Source: Nemertoderma westbladi (taxonomy: Eukaryota > Xenacoelomorpha > Nemertodermatida > Nemertodermatidae). Taken from it: 64,000 bases of DNA. This document shows positions 31,560-43,640 of the stretch, in pieces. The notes beneath the pieces are model-generated. The model did not search any database. It had not been told where the DNA came from and saw only the letters and a list, made by a program, of their open reading frames with translations. The stretch covers positions 1-64,000 of the forward strand of contig JAUCBJ010001221.1 of assembly GCA_032718475.1 (NCBI GenBank), in the 5' to 3' direction. Position 1 is the stretch's first letter. Each line of letters begins with the position of its first letter. The translations under genes and the position numbers were made by a program.

Positions 31560-34240
31560 GTAATAAAGTAATTTAGTGCTATCGGTTAAATTTATTTGGG
31601 TGTTATCTATTTTTATTTGTGGTACAGAATTGGAGGTCATTAGGGTACTGTTTGTAAAAATGGTATATTCAGTTTTTTTTTAATTTAGTAAAAGTTTGTT
31701 ATCAGTTAACCAGTTATTTAGTTTTGAAAGTTCATTGTTCGTGCTGTTGAGTAGGTAGTGAATGTTAGAATGTGAGTTTAACAGAGTTGTATCGTCAGCA
31801 AAGAGTGTCGAAAGTAACTTGGTAACATTCGGTAGGTCGTTGATAAAAATAAGAAAGAGAGTCGGGGACAGGACCGAACCTTGGGGGACACCGCAAGACA
31901 GTGGTAGGAGGGAAGAGTTCTGACCATCTATTGTAACAAATAGATAGCGGTCGGTTAAAAATTTTTTAAAAGGATTTAATGGGGTGCCTCTGACACCATA
32001 GGCCTCCAGCTTCTTTAGTAGTATACTGTGGTCCACGGTGTCAAAGGCTTTTTTCAAATCTATATAGACAGCGCAAGTATGAAAGTGAGAGTCAAACATG
32101 GAGTGGATCTGTTCGGTTATAGAGAGAAGTGCATGAGCAGTAGAAATTTTTGGTCGGAATCCATATTGTGATAGAGTGATTATATTGTATTTGTTTAAGT
32201 AAGATTGTAGTTGTTCATTCAATATTTGTTCAAGAATTTTGCTAAAGATTGGAAGAAGGGAAATAGGACGTAATTGTTAGGATCGTACGGGTCGTCAGAT
32301 TTGTAAACCGGAATGACTTTGGCAGTTTTTAAAGAGTCTGGAAAAAAGCCATGCGAAATTGAAAGGTTAAATAGAGAGCATAAATGGTGGGAGAGAGGTT
32401 CGGCGGCAAGTCTAATAAGTGAAGGGGGAAATGGATCGTTAGTACTGCAATTAAGCTTAAGTTGAAGAATTTTAAATTGTACCTCAAGAGGAGATGTTTC
32501 GGCCAGAGAGAAAGAATTAGGTCGGGTATGGGATAAATGGCGGAGTGGGGACGATCTAGGTAGTGTTGGTAAAGTACTTTGCAGTTTGGGTCCTACAGTA
32601 GCAAAATGTTTATTAAACGTTTCAGCAATTTCTTTAGGGTTGGAAATAATTTTGGAATGGATATTTGTTTTAATGATTAGTTTCTTTGGGGATAATTTCG
32701 CTGAAGATTTATGAAGTACGGAGTTAATAACAGTCCATGTTTTACGGATATTGTTGGAATTTTGTTCAAATTGCTTAGAGTAATATTTTTTTTCAGCAGC
32801 CCTAAGTGTAGATGTTAAACGATTACGGTAAGAATTGAACAGCAAGCGGTTAGTTTCAGTTTTATTTTTTATGTATTTACGGTTCAGTTTTTCTTTAGTT
32901 CGTATAGATTTAAGCAAATTCTCAGTTATCCATGGGTTGTTGGGACGAGTTTTATGAGTATAAGTTTTCAATGGCAAGTGATTGGTACAAATTTTTACGA
33001 GGTCCTTATAAAAATGTTCAAATTTTAGCTGAATGGGAATAGAATCGTCAGTGTAACTCCAGTAATCATTGGTTTTAATATCCTGTAAAAAATCTTTTTC
33101 GTTGAATTTTGAAAAGTCGAAGCTCGTGTAATTCTTAGGTTTATTAAAGATGCAGTTGAATTTTTGCAGAACAATAAAAGTGGCACGGTGGTCGCAATTC
33201 CCGATTTTACAGTTAAAGGTTCCAGCGTTTGAGACAGAAGTAGTAATGTTTGTGATAATGTGGTCAAGTAATGTTTCGGAATTACGTTTTGGGTCGATTC
33301 GAGTAGGGTGGTATTTGTAAGAATCCGTAGGAGTTAAGTAAATTAATGTATTCTTTCTGGGTATTGTTGTTGCTAGTTTTCTGTAAGTCAATGTTAATAT
33401 CTCCAGTAATAATAGTGTCACAGTTATTATTAGTAAGATTAGTATTAAGTAACGTATTGAAGTCGGTCGGTTTAATAGCGTCAGTGCGGTAGATAGTGCC
33501 TATGATAAGAGATTTAGTACCAGGTCTAGCAATTCTAATCCATGAGTTTTCGAGCCCCGGAATTTGGAACTAGGGACACTCAGACATTTGTAAAGACTCG
33601 CTCACGTAGATAGCGGTGCCACCGCGCCTTGTATTTCCAGTCTGGCGATTAGTAAGAATCGGACGGTCGTGGTAGACATTGAATTTAAAAAGATCTAATG
33701 GGGTATCACAGTTAAAAAAAGTTTCAGTAAAGGTTAAAATATCGAATTTAAAGCTTAAGGTATCAAGAAAAGTGCTAATGGCACCGTAATTAAAGGGTAA
33801 GCTACAGCAATTTAAGTGTAGAACAGAAAAAGAGTCTTTATAGTTAGAGGAAGAAAACTCAGACTGGAAATATTCGGCAGTGAGCGACCCCTTATCAAAA
33901 GCTAATTTGGTGACGTTTTGATCGGGATCAATGTTTGAAAAAGTTTGGTTGAAGTTTTGGGACTCACTATCTAGTGGTGTTTGTGGATATGTATTATTGT
34001 TTGAGAATATGTATTCATCTTGATTAGATATGTTAGAGAACGGAAATGTAGCAATTTGACAGAAAATACACAAACAATTGTTGACATTTTGGGACTGAAA
34101 ATCTGAAGTGTTTAAATGTGAACCGCATTGGAGGTGAAAAATTGACTGGCATAAAGAACACGAAAAATGGCAATCAGCTGCCGAAATAGTGGAAAAGCAA
34201 AAAGCACAGTTAATGGGGACAGATATTGGCGGATACCTTT
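31560..34240 (-). pseudogene. LINE ORF2 with N-terminal PHD-like finger, endonuclease and RT
   Basis: The minus-strand ORF2 begins near 34220 with a PHD-like zinc finger (INCAFC, CSLCQSIFHLQC, CLCIFC). The endonuclease N-terminus follows (FSVLHLNCCSLPFNYGAIST, FDILTFTETFF, RRGGTAIYV), then its C-terminus (LLDHIITN, NCDHRATF, 32219-33421). The RT has SQYGFRPKISTAHALL, YIDLKKAFDTVDHSILLKKL, CGVPQGSVLSPTLFLIFIND, TLFADDTTLL and LNNWLTDNKLLLN (31680-32222). Frameshifts near 33550 and 32220 and the lack of an N-terminal ATG break it. The 3' end after the RT is lost at about 31540, so no tail or 3' UTR is visible. It appears to be a CR1/L2-group element. A poly-G run separates it from ORF1. Confidence 0.85.
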
Positions 34241-34343
34241 ACCAATGGCCGGGCCTACAATAGGACAGTTGCTGGCAATAGTGCGAAAAATACCCTAGCC
34301 CCCTTCGATATATATAAAAATGGAATAATAGGACTATTCCAAT

Positions 34344-34366
34344 GGGGGGGGGGGGGGGGGGGGGGG
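34344..34366. repeat. Poly-G run (23 G)
   Basis: Lies between ORF1 and ORF2 of the minus-strand LINE, where it reads as poly-C in sense. Confidence 0.95.
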
Positions 34367-34399
34367 TAGTTATTATGTTATATAACAAGATTAAATGAG

Positions 34400-34870
34400 T
34401 TAGCCGTGAAGTGTTACATCCAAGATTTCACCATCGTAATCCTCGGTAACCGAGAGAACAGGTTGAGATTTAGGGTCAGAGACACTATCTCCCAGTACGG
34501 CGTAATAAGATCCGGTTGCCGAAGAATTCGAATTTAGTGCTGCCTCAGCCCGAGAAATGCTACAGGTAGTGCGAGGATTCTCCACAGACTGTTTCTTTTT
34601 AGGTTTAAGTTGGTAGCCACAGGGACGAGACTCTCTTCGAATTTCGTCGATGCTAACATGTGACGTAATCTCGATTGGAGTCGAATCCTCGGTTGTTCTG
34701 ACAAGAATCTTCCCATTGGATGAATAGGCAGCGCAGACACGACCTTCCTTCTTAAGTTGGATGGCTTCCTTAAGAAGTGCTACATGGGGTGCAGTAAGAT
34801 GGTCGGAGGGATAGGTACCCTTATCAAACTCCGATTTATGGGAAAAAATATGGCCGAGTAGGGCACTTAC
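34400..34870 (-). pseudogene. LINE ORF1 C-terminal part
   Basis: A continuous minus-strand frame: SALLGHIFSHKSEFDKGTYP, then LTAPHVALLKEAIQLKKEGR, VCAAYSSNGKILVRTTEDST, ITSHVSIDEIRRE and a tail ending EILDVTLHG. Pattern and position just upstream of ORF2 match the ORF1 of CR1/L2-type LINEs, an RNA-binding protein (the L.EAR.L...G....AY..NGKI.V block). The N-terminus is missing at about 34870, where unrelated sequence begins. No catalytic function is expected. The assignment depends on adjacency to ORF2 at 31560-34240. Confidence 0.6.
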
Positions 34871-35300
34871 TCACGCGGTGGTACTCGTCTGATCCTGATA
34901 TGTATAATATAATCATAGCCCTCTATCCAATATGCATTGAATAAATCACTGTATCGGCATATAAGCGACAGGATTGTCATTCTCATGCATAGGTGAGATG
35001 TAAAGATGGATCTCGGGCAACATGTGTCATTCTGTGAAATGGGGGTGTCCCAGTATTGAGAGGCATCATTAACACCATTGCCCAAACTTGCCTGGAAAAA
35101 AAGCCATATACATCCTTTAGCTGATTAGGGCACTCATAGACTGATGTTAGTGAATCTTCTAAACCCCATACATAAATCATGGACCTCTACCACTGATTAT
35201 TTCGTCCAGAAGCCAAATCCTTAAAATCTCTGTTCAAAGAGAAATTCCAAATACCATCATAGTTATACTGCCATCTTATTAGTGTAGCCAGAAAATATGA
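34871..35300. other. Unassigned sequence beyond the LINE 5' break
   Basis: Short minus-strand frames without recognised domain. The junction with the LINE lies near 34870. Confidence 0.3.
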
Positions 35301-35322
35301 GGGGGGGGGGGGGGGGGGGGGG
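35301..35322. repeat. Poly-G run (22 G)
   Basis: G mononucleotide run upstream of the hAT-like relic. Confidence 0.95.
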
Positions 35323-35479
35323 ATTAATTGCAAAATTATAATAGCTTATTTTTCAAGCTCATTTTAGCTGCTGGTAGTAGCAATTTCAAAATAAAGCCTT
35401 ATAGTCAATAATAAAGAAATTTTCAGTCTATTTGTGGAATATAGAGAATGACACATTAAGTAGCCTAAAAGTATATCCA

Positions 35480-36780
35480 CATTGAATTAAAAAAGACATT
35501 TAAGTCACCGAGCATTTGTTGTTCCGAATTTGTTGATAACTGCAGATACAGAGTGGGTGTATGCTCTATGAAGTTGCAGCATCAATAGTGCCTCTAATCG
35601 TCCCTCCATCATTGTTGAGCGGATTGCAGCGTGTTTTCTCCATCTTGGAAAACAAGAGCTAGGCTTCTGCTGTATTTATGGGGAGGATGGTAAGGATCTG
35701 AAGCAGGATGGACATGTTGGGAATAGATCTCCACAGTGGCCCAATGCACTGAGTGCTGACTTTGGTCGTGCATCAGCTGGAACTCTCTTCCACTTCTTTT
35801 TCCACAGCTCATACTAGAAAGTCCTCATATAGTTGAGCTGAGCACTGTAGCTGTTCCCACTCTTCATCCTGTTTTCCAGCTGTAAAGATATGGGACTCAC
35901 CAAAGCTGAGCTCAATATCCTGTATTACCATCATGTCTAGTGCAGGGTAGTAATAATTGACCCTGTAGAAAACCTCAGTATCGCTTCTACTAGGGTGGTT
36001 GGCCTATAAACAGAACGTGATGCTGTCACTGGCTTGGAAAGTTGAATCCCCAATAACTCAGCAACAAGAGAAGCATCTTTGAATATTTTGGTAAACTTGT
36101 TTCTGTCCGGTTGCTATTGGGTTCGCAACAGATTCCATGGCATGTACAAGGTTCAGTCCTACAGTTTGCAGAACTCATGTTATTGGAAGAATACTCCCAG
36201 AGAGTTTTTCCAAAATGACAAGGGAAATTATAAAATCTGATTTGCAGATGGAGCACTCAAGGAGATTTGCAGTTTTTCTTGTCTCAGATGACTGCCAGTT
36301 CTTCATCTGACCTAGAGATTCCAGTACAAACCGTAATAGCTGTCGCAGTGTAACAACAGTGGCATGTCGTTCAACAAACTGGGTGTCGCATAAAGTTGTC
36401 AGTGTTTTCTTTGAAACATGTGTGTCCTCAGCATCAGGTTTTCAAAAGATCCATTCTTTTTTCACTAGATCTAAAGCATGAAGAAATATCCTTTATAACT
36501 GCCCCTATGTGGTTAATCCCTGGTACTGTTACAGACTTTGACACACTTAGGTTTAAGCAGTGCATGGTACAGTGAAAATAATGTGTTAGTGGCGCCTCCA
36601 TCAGAATGTAGCAGAGGCACCAAAGCGTTGACTTGCCATAGTACTCGCTCCATCATAGCATTGGCCAACACTTAGAATTCAGAACAAGGCCCATAGCAGA
36701 TACTTTGCCTAGCAGGGTTTCACCGATGGCAACACTAGTCAAAACTACTTTCGCTACTACCACCTGCAAATTTTAATTTA
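35480..36780 (-). pseudogene. hAT/ZMYM-like (TTF-type) transposase, decayed
   Basis: Minus-strand blocks in hAT order. The start retains CYDGASTMASQRFGASA (the catalytic D in the YDGAS motif) near 36650. LCDTQFVERHATVVTLRQLL (the TRW-ER-like block) comes near 36400, RKTANLLECSICKSDFIISL near 36260 and YYPALDMMVIQDIELSF near 35930. The C-terminal hAT dimerisation region, with LLQILTILPINTAEA and an FSKMEK-like word, lies near 35660. Stops and frame changes are frequent. The order and the INTAEA-LFS motif fit the ZMYM1/TTF-type hAT lineage common in animals. Ends and target duplications were not found. Confidence 0.65.
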
Positions 36781-36787
36781 ATAATAG

Positions 36788-37030
36788 AAATATCAATAAG
36801 AATTGTGCTTACTGAAATATAAATAAATAAATAAAAGTAAATATAATATAAATACTAAGTAAAATTATAATTTAAGTATAAATAATAAAGTATTATTTTC
36901 TTAATGTATAATGTGCTTACTGAAATATAAATAAATAAATAAATAAAAGTAAATATAATATAAATACTAGGTAAAATTATAATTAAAGTATAAATAATAA
37001 AGTATTATTTTCTTAATATTTAATGTATAA
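36788..37030. repeat. About 120-bp AT-rich tandem duplication
   Basis: GTGCTTACTGAAATATAAAT and the following sequence occurs at about 36807 and 36911, with small differences in (AAAT)n length. Confidence 0.85.
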
Positions 37031-37041
37031 CGTTTCTTCCA

Positions 37042-37251
37042 CTATTGCCTCTCTTTCACTTGTTCCTTCTTGCGAAATGCGGCATGTTCACCAGCATCTT
37101 TAAGTTTTTTTCGAAAATGTTGCACTCTCTCGCGGTTTAAACGATTCCATTCCTCCAATTCCGGGTCAATTTTGGCCCTTTTTTTCTTTTTCTTCGGCTT
37201 TGGTTTTACCATTTTCCTAAAGTCAGAATAATCTGAGACTGAGAGTAACAT
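37042..37251 (-). CDS. Small lysine-rich open frame, 69 aa
   Basis: A complete minus-strand frame from ATG to TAG. After 14 residues it contains a Lys-rich stretch (KPKPKKKKKRAK), a probable nuclear localisation signal, and then a charged helix (ELEEWNRLNRERVQHFRKKL). It lies about 260 bp upstream of the hAT/ZMYM-like relic on the same strand. Similar Arg/Lys-rich helices occur at the N-termini of several uncharacterised transposon proteins, so it may be a detached 5' exon. I do not recognise a family. The tandem AT-rich duplication at 36788-37030 separates the two. It could also be a chance frame in decayed DNA. Confidence 0.3.
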   Translation of the reverse strand: MLLSVSDYSDFRKMVKPKPKKKKKRAKIDPELEEWNRLNRERVQHFRKKLKDAGEHAAFRKKEQVKERQ

Positions 37252-37259
37252 GCTATAGG

Positions 37260-39460
37260 CCTACTTAGAAAGTTTCAGTTTAGGCTAAGCATTATGAAAC
37301 ACCGAGAATATAAATAATAAATAAAAAAATATATAATAATATAAATAGAAAAGTTAAGTTAATTTAATAAAAATTAAAATAATTAAATTAAAAGAGAAAA
37401 GTTCTCGCAGAGTGCAGTTTTTCTGTACAGTCCAAAAGACCCTGACCAAATTTCAGTATGATGTTCACGTTCAGAATTATCATCCCTAGGTTCAGAATGA
37501 GATGCTTAGTCCGCAGCAACATATTCCTCAGCACATAAAATGCGTCTATAGGCTTGACTGGCGTTGCTGGGAGGTAAAACAGCATCATAGGTTTTATTTT
37601 GTAATGTCTTGAATGTACTATAGATTCACATACGTGTTCTATACTGTCTGCAGTACCTGGGAACCGCTGATTGCAATAGCTAACACAATGAATGCTGCAG
37701 TGATGTGGCGTCAGCTTTGGCATGAGAATTTGGAAAAATTAATTTCCATGTTATCGTTGAGATTGTACTGTTATCGTTGAGTGATCACTTATATAGCACG
37801 CTCCACTCTAGGGAAGAAATACATGCATGGCAATGGCATGCAACTGGCATGGAAATGAATACAAGGCCCTGCCAAATTCTACCCAGCGATTCAAACGTTG
37901 AATACTTCTGTTCTTACTACAAAATATATTTATATATTTACACATATTTACAGGTTTTGTGACTGTCAACAGTTAATTTATCAGGATCTAATTTTATCTA
38001 AAGGTTTAGATTTGCTAAATTCGTTCAGTCATATTTGAGGCAACTGTGGCTTTGGGTCCGTTGCAGAACCAATCACTGAAAAAAGGACTACATTAAATTA
38101 ATTAGGACTGATTAAAAAGGACTGTATAGTGCATATGCCACAATTTGATATGATCATCCCAGTTTCCATCTTGTAATTGTTTTATAGTAAGTTTAATATC
38201 ACATGCAAATGGCGACTTTTGATAATTAGGCAATTCTTTGGCATTTTCTCACACGCTTCTTTTTCGACTGCAAATAGCTGCTTCTTTACATCTGGTTTAC
38301 TGTGTTTCAATATCTGATTTATACATGCTGCTGCTGCATGAATATCGGCGCGATCGATCAAACACTTAATTTGGGTCAACAAGGACAAAGTCAAAGAATC
38401 GGTTCTCCAATCGCTGCAAATACAAGTCCCACTGTCGTACGTTTAGTTTTCTTTTGGTATACAGTATTAGTAGTAGTAATACAAGTAGGTATTAGTGTTG
38501 AGGTCGTTGATAAACAATTGTTGCATTGAATCCAGAGGACTTTTCCCTTCGGCACAAATGTTTTTAAAGTTTGACATAGTACTGAATATTATTATATAGA
38601 TATTGGTTTATGTAGATTATATAAAACACATTTTTTAGATTAGAACACAATAGATTTTATAGTTATCAATTCGCGATTACAATGAATATAGTAACCACCA
38701 CCACCCCCCCCCCCCCCCCCAGTTCAATTTCATTATGGCGACATATTTATTTAATTTACTACCTTTCTTCAAGAGCTATAGTTGGGGGATCGGGATCACT
38801 CTCAACTTCATCACTATCAACTTTATCGCTAACCTCGTCCTGGTACTTAGAATGGGGTTTTCTTTTGTGCAGTTTCATATTCTCTCTATCTGTATTCAAA
38901 TCGATCGAGACAACTTTGAAGGGCACCTGCTTCATAGGCTACAATCGACCAAATGAACAAGGGGAATAATATATAAAATGAATAGTCTAACTTCCATGGC
39001 TTTCCAGCGATCAATTGCGATAAGGCTATGTAAAATTATTGCATACAAATGGTTTCAAGTTTGAAATAAAGCCTGAAAATTTTAGACGATCACTTGCCCT
39101 TAGAGTAGCAGGCGAGTTCAGCTTGGGTGTTACCAAAAGACACAACAGATTACGCACCACATCAAGATAAACCAATTACATTTGACCCAGTACAACATCG
39201 AATACTAACTAAGTCAACAGAAAGAGTTTCAAAGGGTGTTCTGCTTACAGCATGGTGGTGAATTCTAAATGGTTTCTGAAAGAATTATTATTTCTCAAAT
39301 CTCCAGGTGTAACAGGAAAACAGGTAGGCCTACGTTTCTTTATTGAAGCACAAGAATGACAAGACCATCGCTACAACCAGAACAATGATTATAACAGGTG
39401 CACAGTACATACAAACGACTTTGTAGGGGCAACAATTAAAAATATAAACTTAAGTTTCTT
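37260..39460. other. Unassigned region with coding-like fragments
   Basis: Minus-strand open stretches at 37388-37723 and 38182-38400 (LSLLTQIKCLIDRADIHAAA, KPDVKKQLFAVEKEACEK) look protein-like but match no family I recognise. A poly-C run lies at 38704-38720. The rest shows no feature. Confidence 0.3.
38704..38720. repeat. Poly-C run (17 C)
   Basis: The only long mononucleotide run of this kind with C on the plus strand. Confidence 0.95.
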
Positions 39461-39541
39461 AGATTTAATATGCTCATCAAATCGAGTAGATTTAATATGC
39501 TCATCAAATCGAGTAGATTTAATATGCTCATCAAATCGAGT
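39461..39541. repeat. 27-bp tandem repeat, three perfect copies
   Basis: Unit AGATTTAATATGCTCATCAA plus seven bases, at 39461, 39488 and 39515. Confidence 0.95.
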
Positions 39542-39689
39542 AATGTCACAAATAAGAGGACTCAAAAATTCCTTCAGTGGAGTCTAGCCATTGCCGAAAT
39601 ATATACATGCCACTATGACGTCTATAGCAACTTCAACTGGTTTGCATAACATACACCAAAAACCTATTGACTGGGACTTGAATGTTGGT

Positions 39690-41880
39690 AAACCATCAAT
39701 GTTAACAAGTACATGATGTATTGATGATGCATTGAATTTGAAATGGTACTGATGATGGTAAATTGTTCCAGATGATTGGTGAAACTTGGAAAATTGACTG
39801 TTCACGCACACGAAGTGAATTTCTTACTCTGAAACAATTTTGGGACTGTGAATTTCTCGTTTCATAGTTATGGATAACTGAAACAGGTGTGAGCAAGGCC
39901 GGTAAGATATCGTGGGGAAGGAGACCATTGATAAACTTAAATGATAATAGGGCAATTTGAAAAATAAAAATGTTACAAATAGTTAAGGGTGAAAATGAGG
40001 GATCGTGTTGTTCTATGATATTTATGGCTTTATGATGTTTTCTATTTAAATTGGAAATGGAAATGGTAGGAGTTTGCGCCGACTTATTTTTTTGTTTATT
40101 TGATAAATTTGATGTTTCCAGTTTAATTTCTCATCTATAATAACACCTAAAAATTTAGCATGTTGAACACGTAGTAATTCATTGTTGTTAATGGAAAGAG
40201 GGTGTGACAATAATGTGGATTTATTACCAGGTTGGAAAATTATACGGTTCGTTTTTTTAATATTTAGTGACAGTCTATTAGCACAAAACCACGTATTGAG
40301 TTTAGATAATTCGATATTTGCATTTTCAATCAATTTAGTATTGTCACAGTGTGCTATAACTATATTTGTATCATCTGCATAAAGAGTAAAGTTAACAATA
40401 GTTGATGTATTTGTGATATCATTGACGTAAATCAAAAATAATAGTGGACCCAGGATCGATCGACCCTTGTGGAACCCCATATTCTACGTCTACCAGATCT
40501 GATCGCTTATTATCTATTACTACATATTGTTTTCTATTTGATAAATAGTTCTGAAACCATTTCAGTGGCGTTCCCTTGATGCCATACTGTTGCCATGGTT
40601 GACAGTATCAAAGGCCTTAGAAAGGTCAATTGATATTGCCATGGTTGAAAGTTTTTTTATCAATGCATGCAGTAATGTTGTCTAAAAGTGTTAGTAATGC
40701 AATATCGGTTGACATATTAGGCCGAAATCCGAATTGACAATTCGACAAAATACCGTGTAGTTCGAGGTGATTTAGCAATTGTTGTTGTGCCACTTTTTCC
40801 AAGAGTTTCGAAAAGAAAGGCAACACTGAAATTGGGCGGTAATTTTGAGGGGATGTGGCTTCACCAGCTTTGAAAACAGGAACTACTTTACTATTTTAAG
40901 GTCATCTGGGATTTTACCGGTGTAAAGAGAGGAATTGATAATGTAAGTAATAGGTTGTATAATACAGTGAAGTGTAGGAATTGCTATTTTGGCACTGGTA
41001 TCATCATGGCCGGGACTAACTTTTTGGCTGAGACTTGATGCCATTAATAAAATGTCATCTGTAGAAACTTCCTGAAAGTAAAGTAACTTCTCTAGTTTTT
41101 TGAGGGGGGTTATGTATTTTAGTGGGCAATCAGGCACATTTGGAATCTTGGAATCTAGTTGTTTCCCTACATTGGCATAGTAATTGCTAAAAACTCTTGG
41201 CAATTTTGGAAGACTCAGTTGAAGTTGATGAGTTATGAATAATAAGTTGAGTGAGCCGATTTTTTTGAAATTTTATGGTTTATAAGTAGGTTTATAGATT
41301 TCCAAAGTTGCCTTACAGTATGTTTTTTCTCATCAAGTGCGTCTTCAAAATATTTTATTTTAGCCTTCCGAATAATATTTCTCAAGGAATTTCGATACCT
41401 GATAAATTATCCATAGTGGCCGAAGTCCCAGATTTCAGCCAATCACGATACAGCCTGTCCTTTTTGTTTATACAATGGATTACATTTTGAGGAATCCATG
41501 GTGTTTTGGGATTTGCAATTTTAATGCGTTTTATTGGAAATTAATCATTATATAATTGATTATAGGTAGCAATAAAAGTGTTATACAAAGCATTGGTGTC
41601 ATCACTCTCTAAACCACGTGTCAGTAGGTTTTCCCAGTCAATCTGAGACAGATTATGTTTAAATTCATTAATTTGTTGGGGCTTACACTGCCGTTTAAAG
41701 ATATAATTTTTATTTGCTTTGCCAAGAGGAACATTTGTAGACAGTGAGCTTAATAAAATAATTGGTAAGTGGTCTGTAATACCCGTAACAAGAACGCCGG
41801 ATTTTATTGAGTTTGGTAGAGAGTTTATGGAAATGTTGTCAATAAGAGTTGCAGAAGTCTCTGTAATTCTGTCGGGTTGG
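39690..41880 (-). pseudogene. LINE ORF2: endonuclease end, RT and C-terminus, decayed
   Basis: Read on the minus strand from about 41880. The last part of the endonuclease (SGVLVTGITDHLPI) is followed by a linker (KTPWIPQNVIHCINKKDRLY). The RT has LPFFSKLLEKVAQQQLLNHL, NCQFGFRPNMSTDIALL, GPLLFLIYVNDITN and LYADDTNIV with catalytic DD. Next come LSKLNTWFCANRLSLN, KFLGVIIDEKLNWKHQI and a C-terminal HNYETRNSQ and IWNNLPSS near 39700-39890. Several frameshifts break it (near 40490, 40620, 40880 and 41210). It is a different family from the LINE at 31560-34240. Its upstream end is cut at about 41885, where a LINE of opposite orientation begins. Confidence 0.82.
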
Positions 41881-41884
41881 TCCT

Positions 41885-43078
41885 TTCGGCCAATCTTTTA
41901 ATTTCTTTTAATTCTTTCTTCAAGGCCTTTGATTCAGTCTCTCACTCACGTATGTTCAGCATACTTTCATTATATGGGATTCCTGATGAAATTATTGCAG
42001 CAATCAGATCAGTATACGATGGTTCGACAACATTTGTATCTACTGTTGACGGTGACACAGAACCATTTGAAGTGTTATGGGGCGTCCTCCAAGGAGACAC
42101 ACTTGCACCATTCTTGTTCATTATTGTGGTTGACTATGTTCTACGCATGTCCTTAGATCATCATAATGATGATGGGGTGATGATAACTCCACCTACTGGC
42201 TCCAGAAGTCGAGGAAATCCTGCCAAGTACCTAACTGATCTAGACTTTGCTGATGACTTAGGAGTACTCTCAGAATCATTAGAGGGAGCCCAGCGGCTCC
42301 TCAGCTCATTAGAACATGCTGCTTCTAGTGTTGGTCTTTTTATTAACTCCAGAAAGACCAAAATTCTGACAGTTAACTTTGAAAGTCCTCAGCAAGTCTC
42401 TGATCGGATGTGCATAAGCTCAAAGGATGGTATGCTTGAGCATGTGGACGACTTCTGTTACCTGGGATCATGGATCCGGAAGTCAGGTGAGGACCTTCGA
42501 ATACGTAAGGGAAAGGCATGGGCAGCCTTGAATAGGCTTTCCAGGATTTGGAAGTCACCTAGAATTAATCGGAAACTTAAGGTCCGATTATTTAGAGCAG
42601 CAGTAGTTCCAGTACTCCTCTACGGGAGTCCATGCTGGGCTCTAACTGCTGAGGACACCAAATCTCTGGATGGCACATTCACAAGAATGCTACGCCGGGT
42701 ACATTGTGTCAAGTACAATGCACACATCTCCAACCAGACACTATATAACATTGGAGGTGTCTCATTGGTTCCCCCAAGCTTGACACTAGAACAAAATCGC
42801 CTCCGCTTTGCAGGACATTGCTTTCGCCGTGAGGACCAGCCAGTGCATAATCTTGTACTTTGGCAGCCTCATGGAGTGAATAAGCATGGTGGACAGCCCA
42901 TGACTTTCTTGAGACGCATCTTAAAGGACACTGGCCTTAAAGATGCGGATGATCTAGCAAATGTCATGGGTGATAGGGAGTTGTGGCGGTGCAATTTTGT
43001 TGACAAGCCGGCACAGCATTCTTAAAAATGCAGCTGCAATGCAGCATGCCGATCCTAGTAGTAGTAGTAGTAGTAGTA
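41885..43078 (+). mobile_element. 5'-truncated LINE with open RT frame and (TAG)n tail
   Basis: Encodes a C-terminal 370-residue piece of ORF2 that is fully open (frame 41877-43025). RT motifs are FFKAFDSVSHSRMFSILSLY, GVLQGDTLAPFLFIIVVDY and TDLDFADDLGVL (catalytic DD near residue 126). The C-terminal domain includes VVPVLLYGSPCWALTAEDTK, LRRVHCVKYNAHISN, RLRFAGHCFRREDQP and the LWQPHG-GQPMTFLRR block. The first RT catalytic region and all of the endonuclease are missing. The short 3' UTR ends in TAG repeats at 43057-43077. Two other fragments of this family lie at 17431-17692 and 49875-50079. The open frame and the near identity to the 17.4-kb copy mark it as young. The clade (RTE-, I- or R2-like) is not determined. 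Confidence 0.88.
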
Positions 43079-43089
43079 TAAAGTGACCC

Positions 43090-43640
43090 ATGTGGGAGTG
43101 AGGTCAATTAGATTGAGTATGTCAGGATCTATGCCCTCTAAAATATTAAGAAGGATGGTGGCCATAGATATGGAAAGTGGGAGGGAAATAGAATTAAAGC
43201 AAGAAAAAATAGACCATGAAAATAGAGAGAGAAGAATGGAAAAGGAAAGAGTGGAGTGAGATAAAGAATTAGAGAAGTTGAGAGAGGAACAAGAAGTGGA
43301 AGAGAAAGTGGAAAGGGTGAGAAAGCGAAAAATATTGAGAGCAGAAAGGGAAGAGGAGAGAGTGAGAAAATAAGGCGAGAGGTGAGAGAGTGATTAAATA
43401 GAACAGCACTGGAACAAGAAGAAAGTAGAAAGAGGAGAGAAAAATTAGCTAAACAAAATAGATAAAATAGACAGAATGTTATCAATAAAATAGATAGAAT
43501 AGATATAAAATAAAAGATGAAATAAACCAATTAGTGACAATGGGGTTTTTGGTGAGTGGAAGGGAAGAATGCGCACTGAGTGGGGTGAAAGTGTTGTGGA
43601 TAATAAATGTAAAGGTGCCATAGACAAAATAACCTCAGAA
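43090..43640 (+). pseudogene. Purine-rich, coiled-coil-coding remnant
   Basis: The plus strand is almost all purine. In one frame it encodes MVAIDMESGREIELKQEK, then a Glu/Arg/Lys-rich coiled coil broken by several stops. It resembles the coiled-coil part of the BEL/Pao gag at 9.3-9.9 kb (which has LEIDLECQLDI before its coil), so it may be a diverged gag fragment. That similarity is only by eye. The coil is low-complexity, and any charged helical protein would look alike. Confidence 0.3.

Noticed and set aside
43138-43530. Minus-strand 130-codon Phe/Leu/Ser-rich membrane-like frame
   Set aside because: It is the reverse complement of a purine-rich coiled-coil sequence; the hydrophobicity is a composition artefact.
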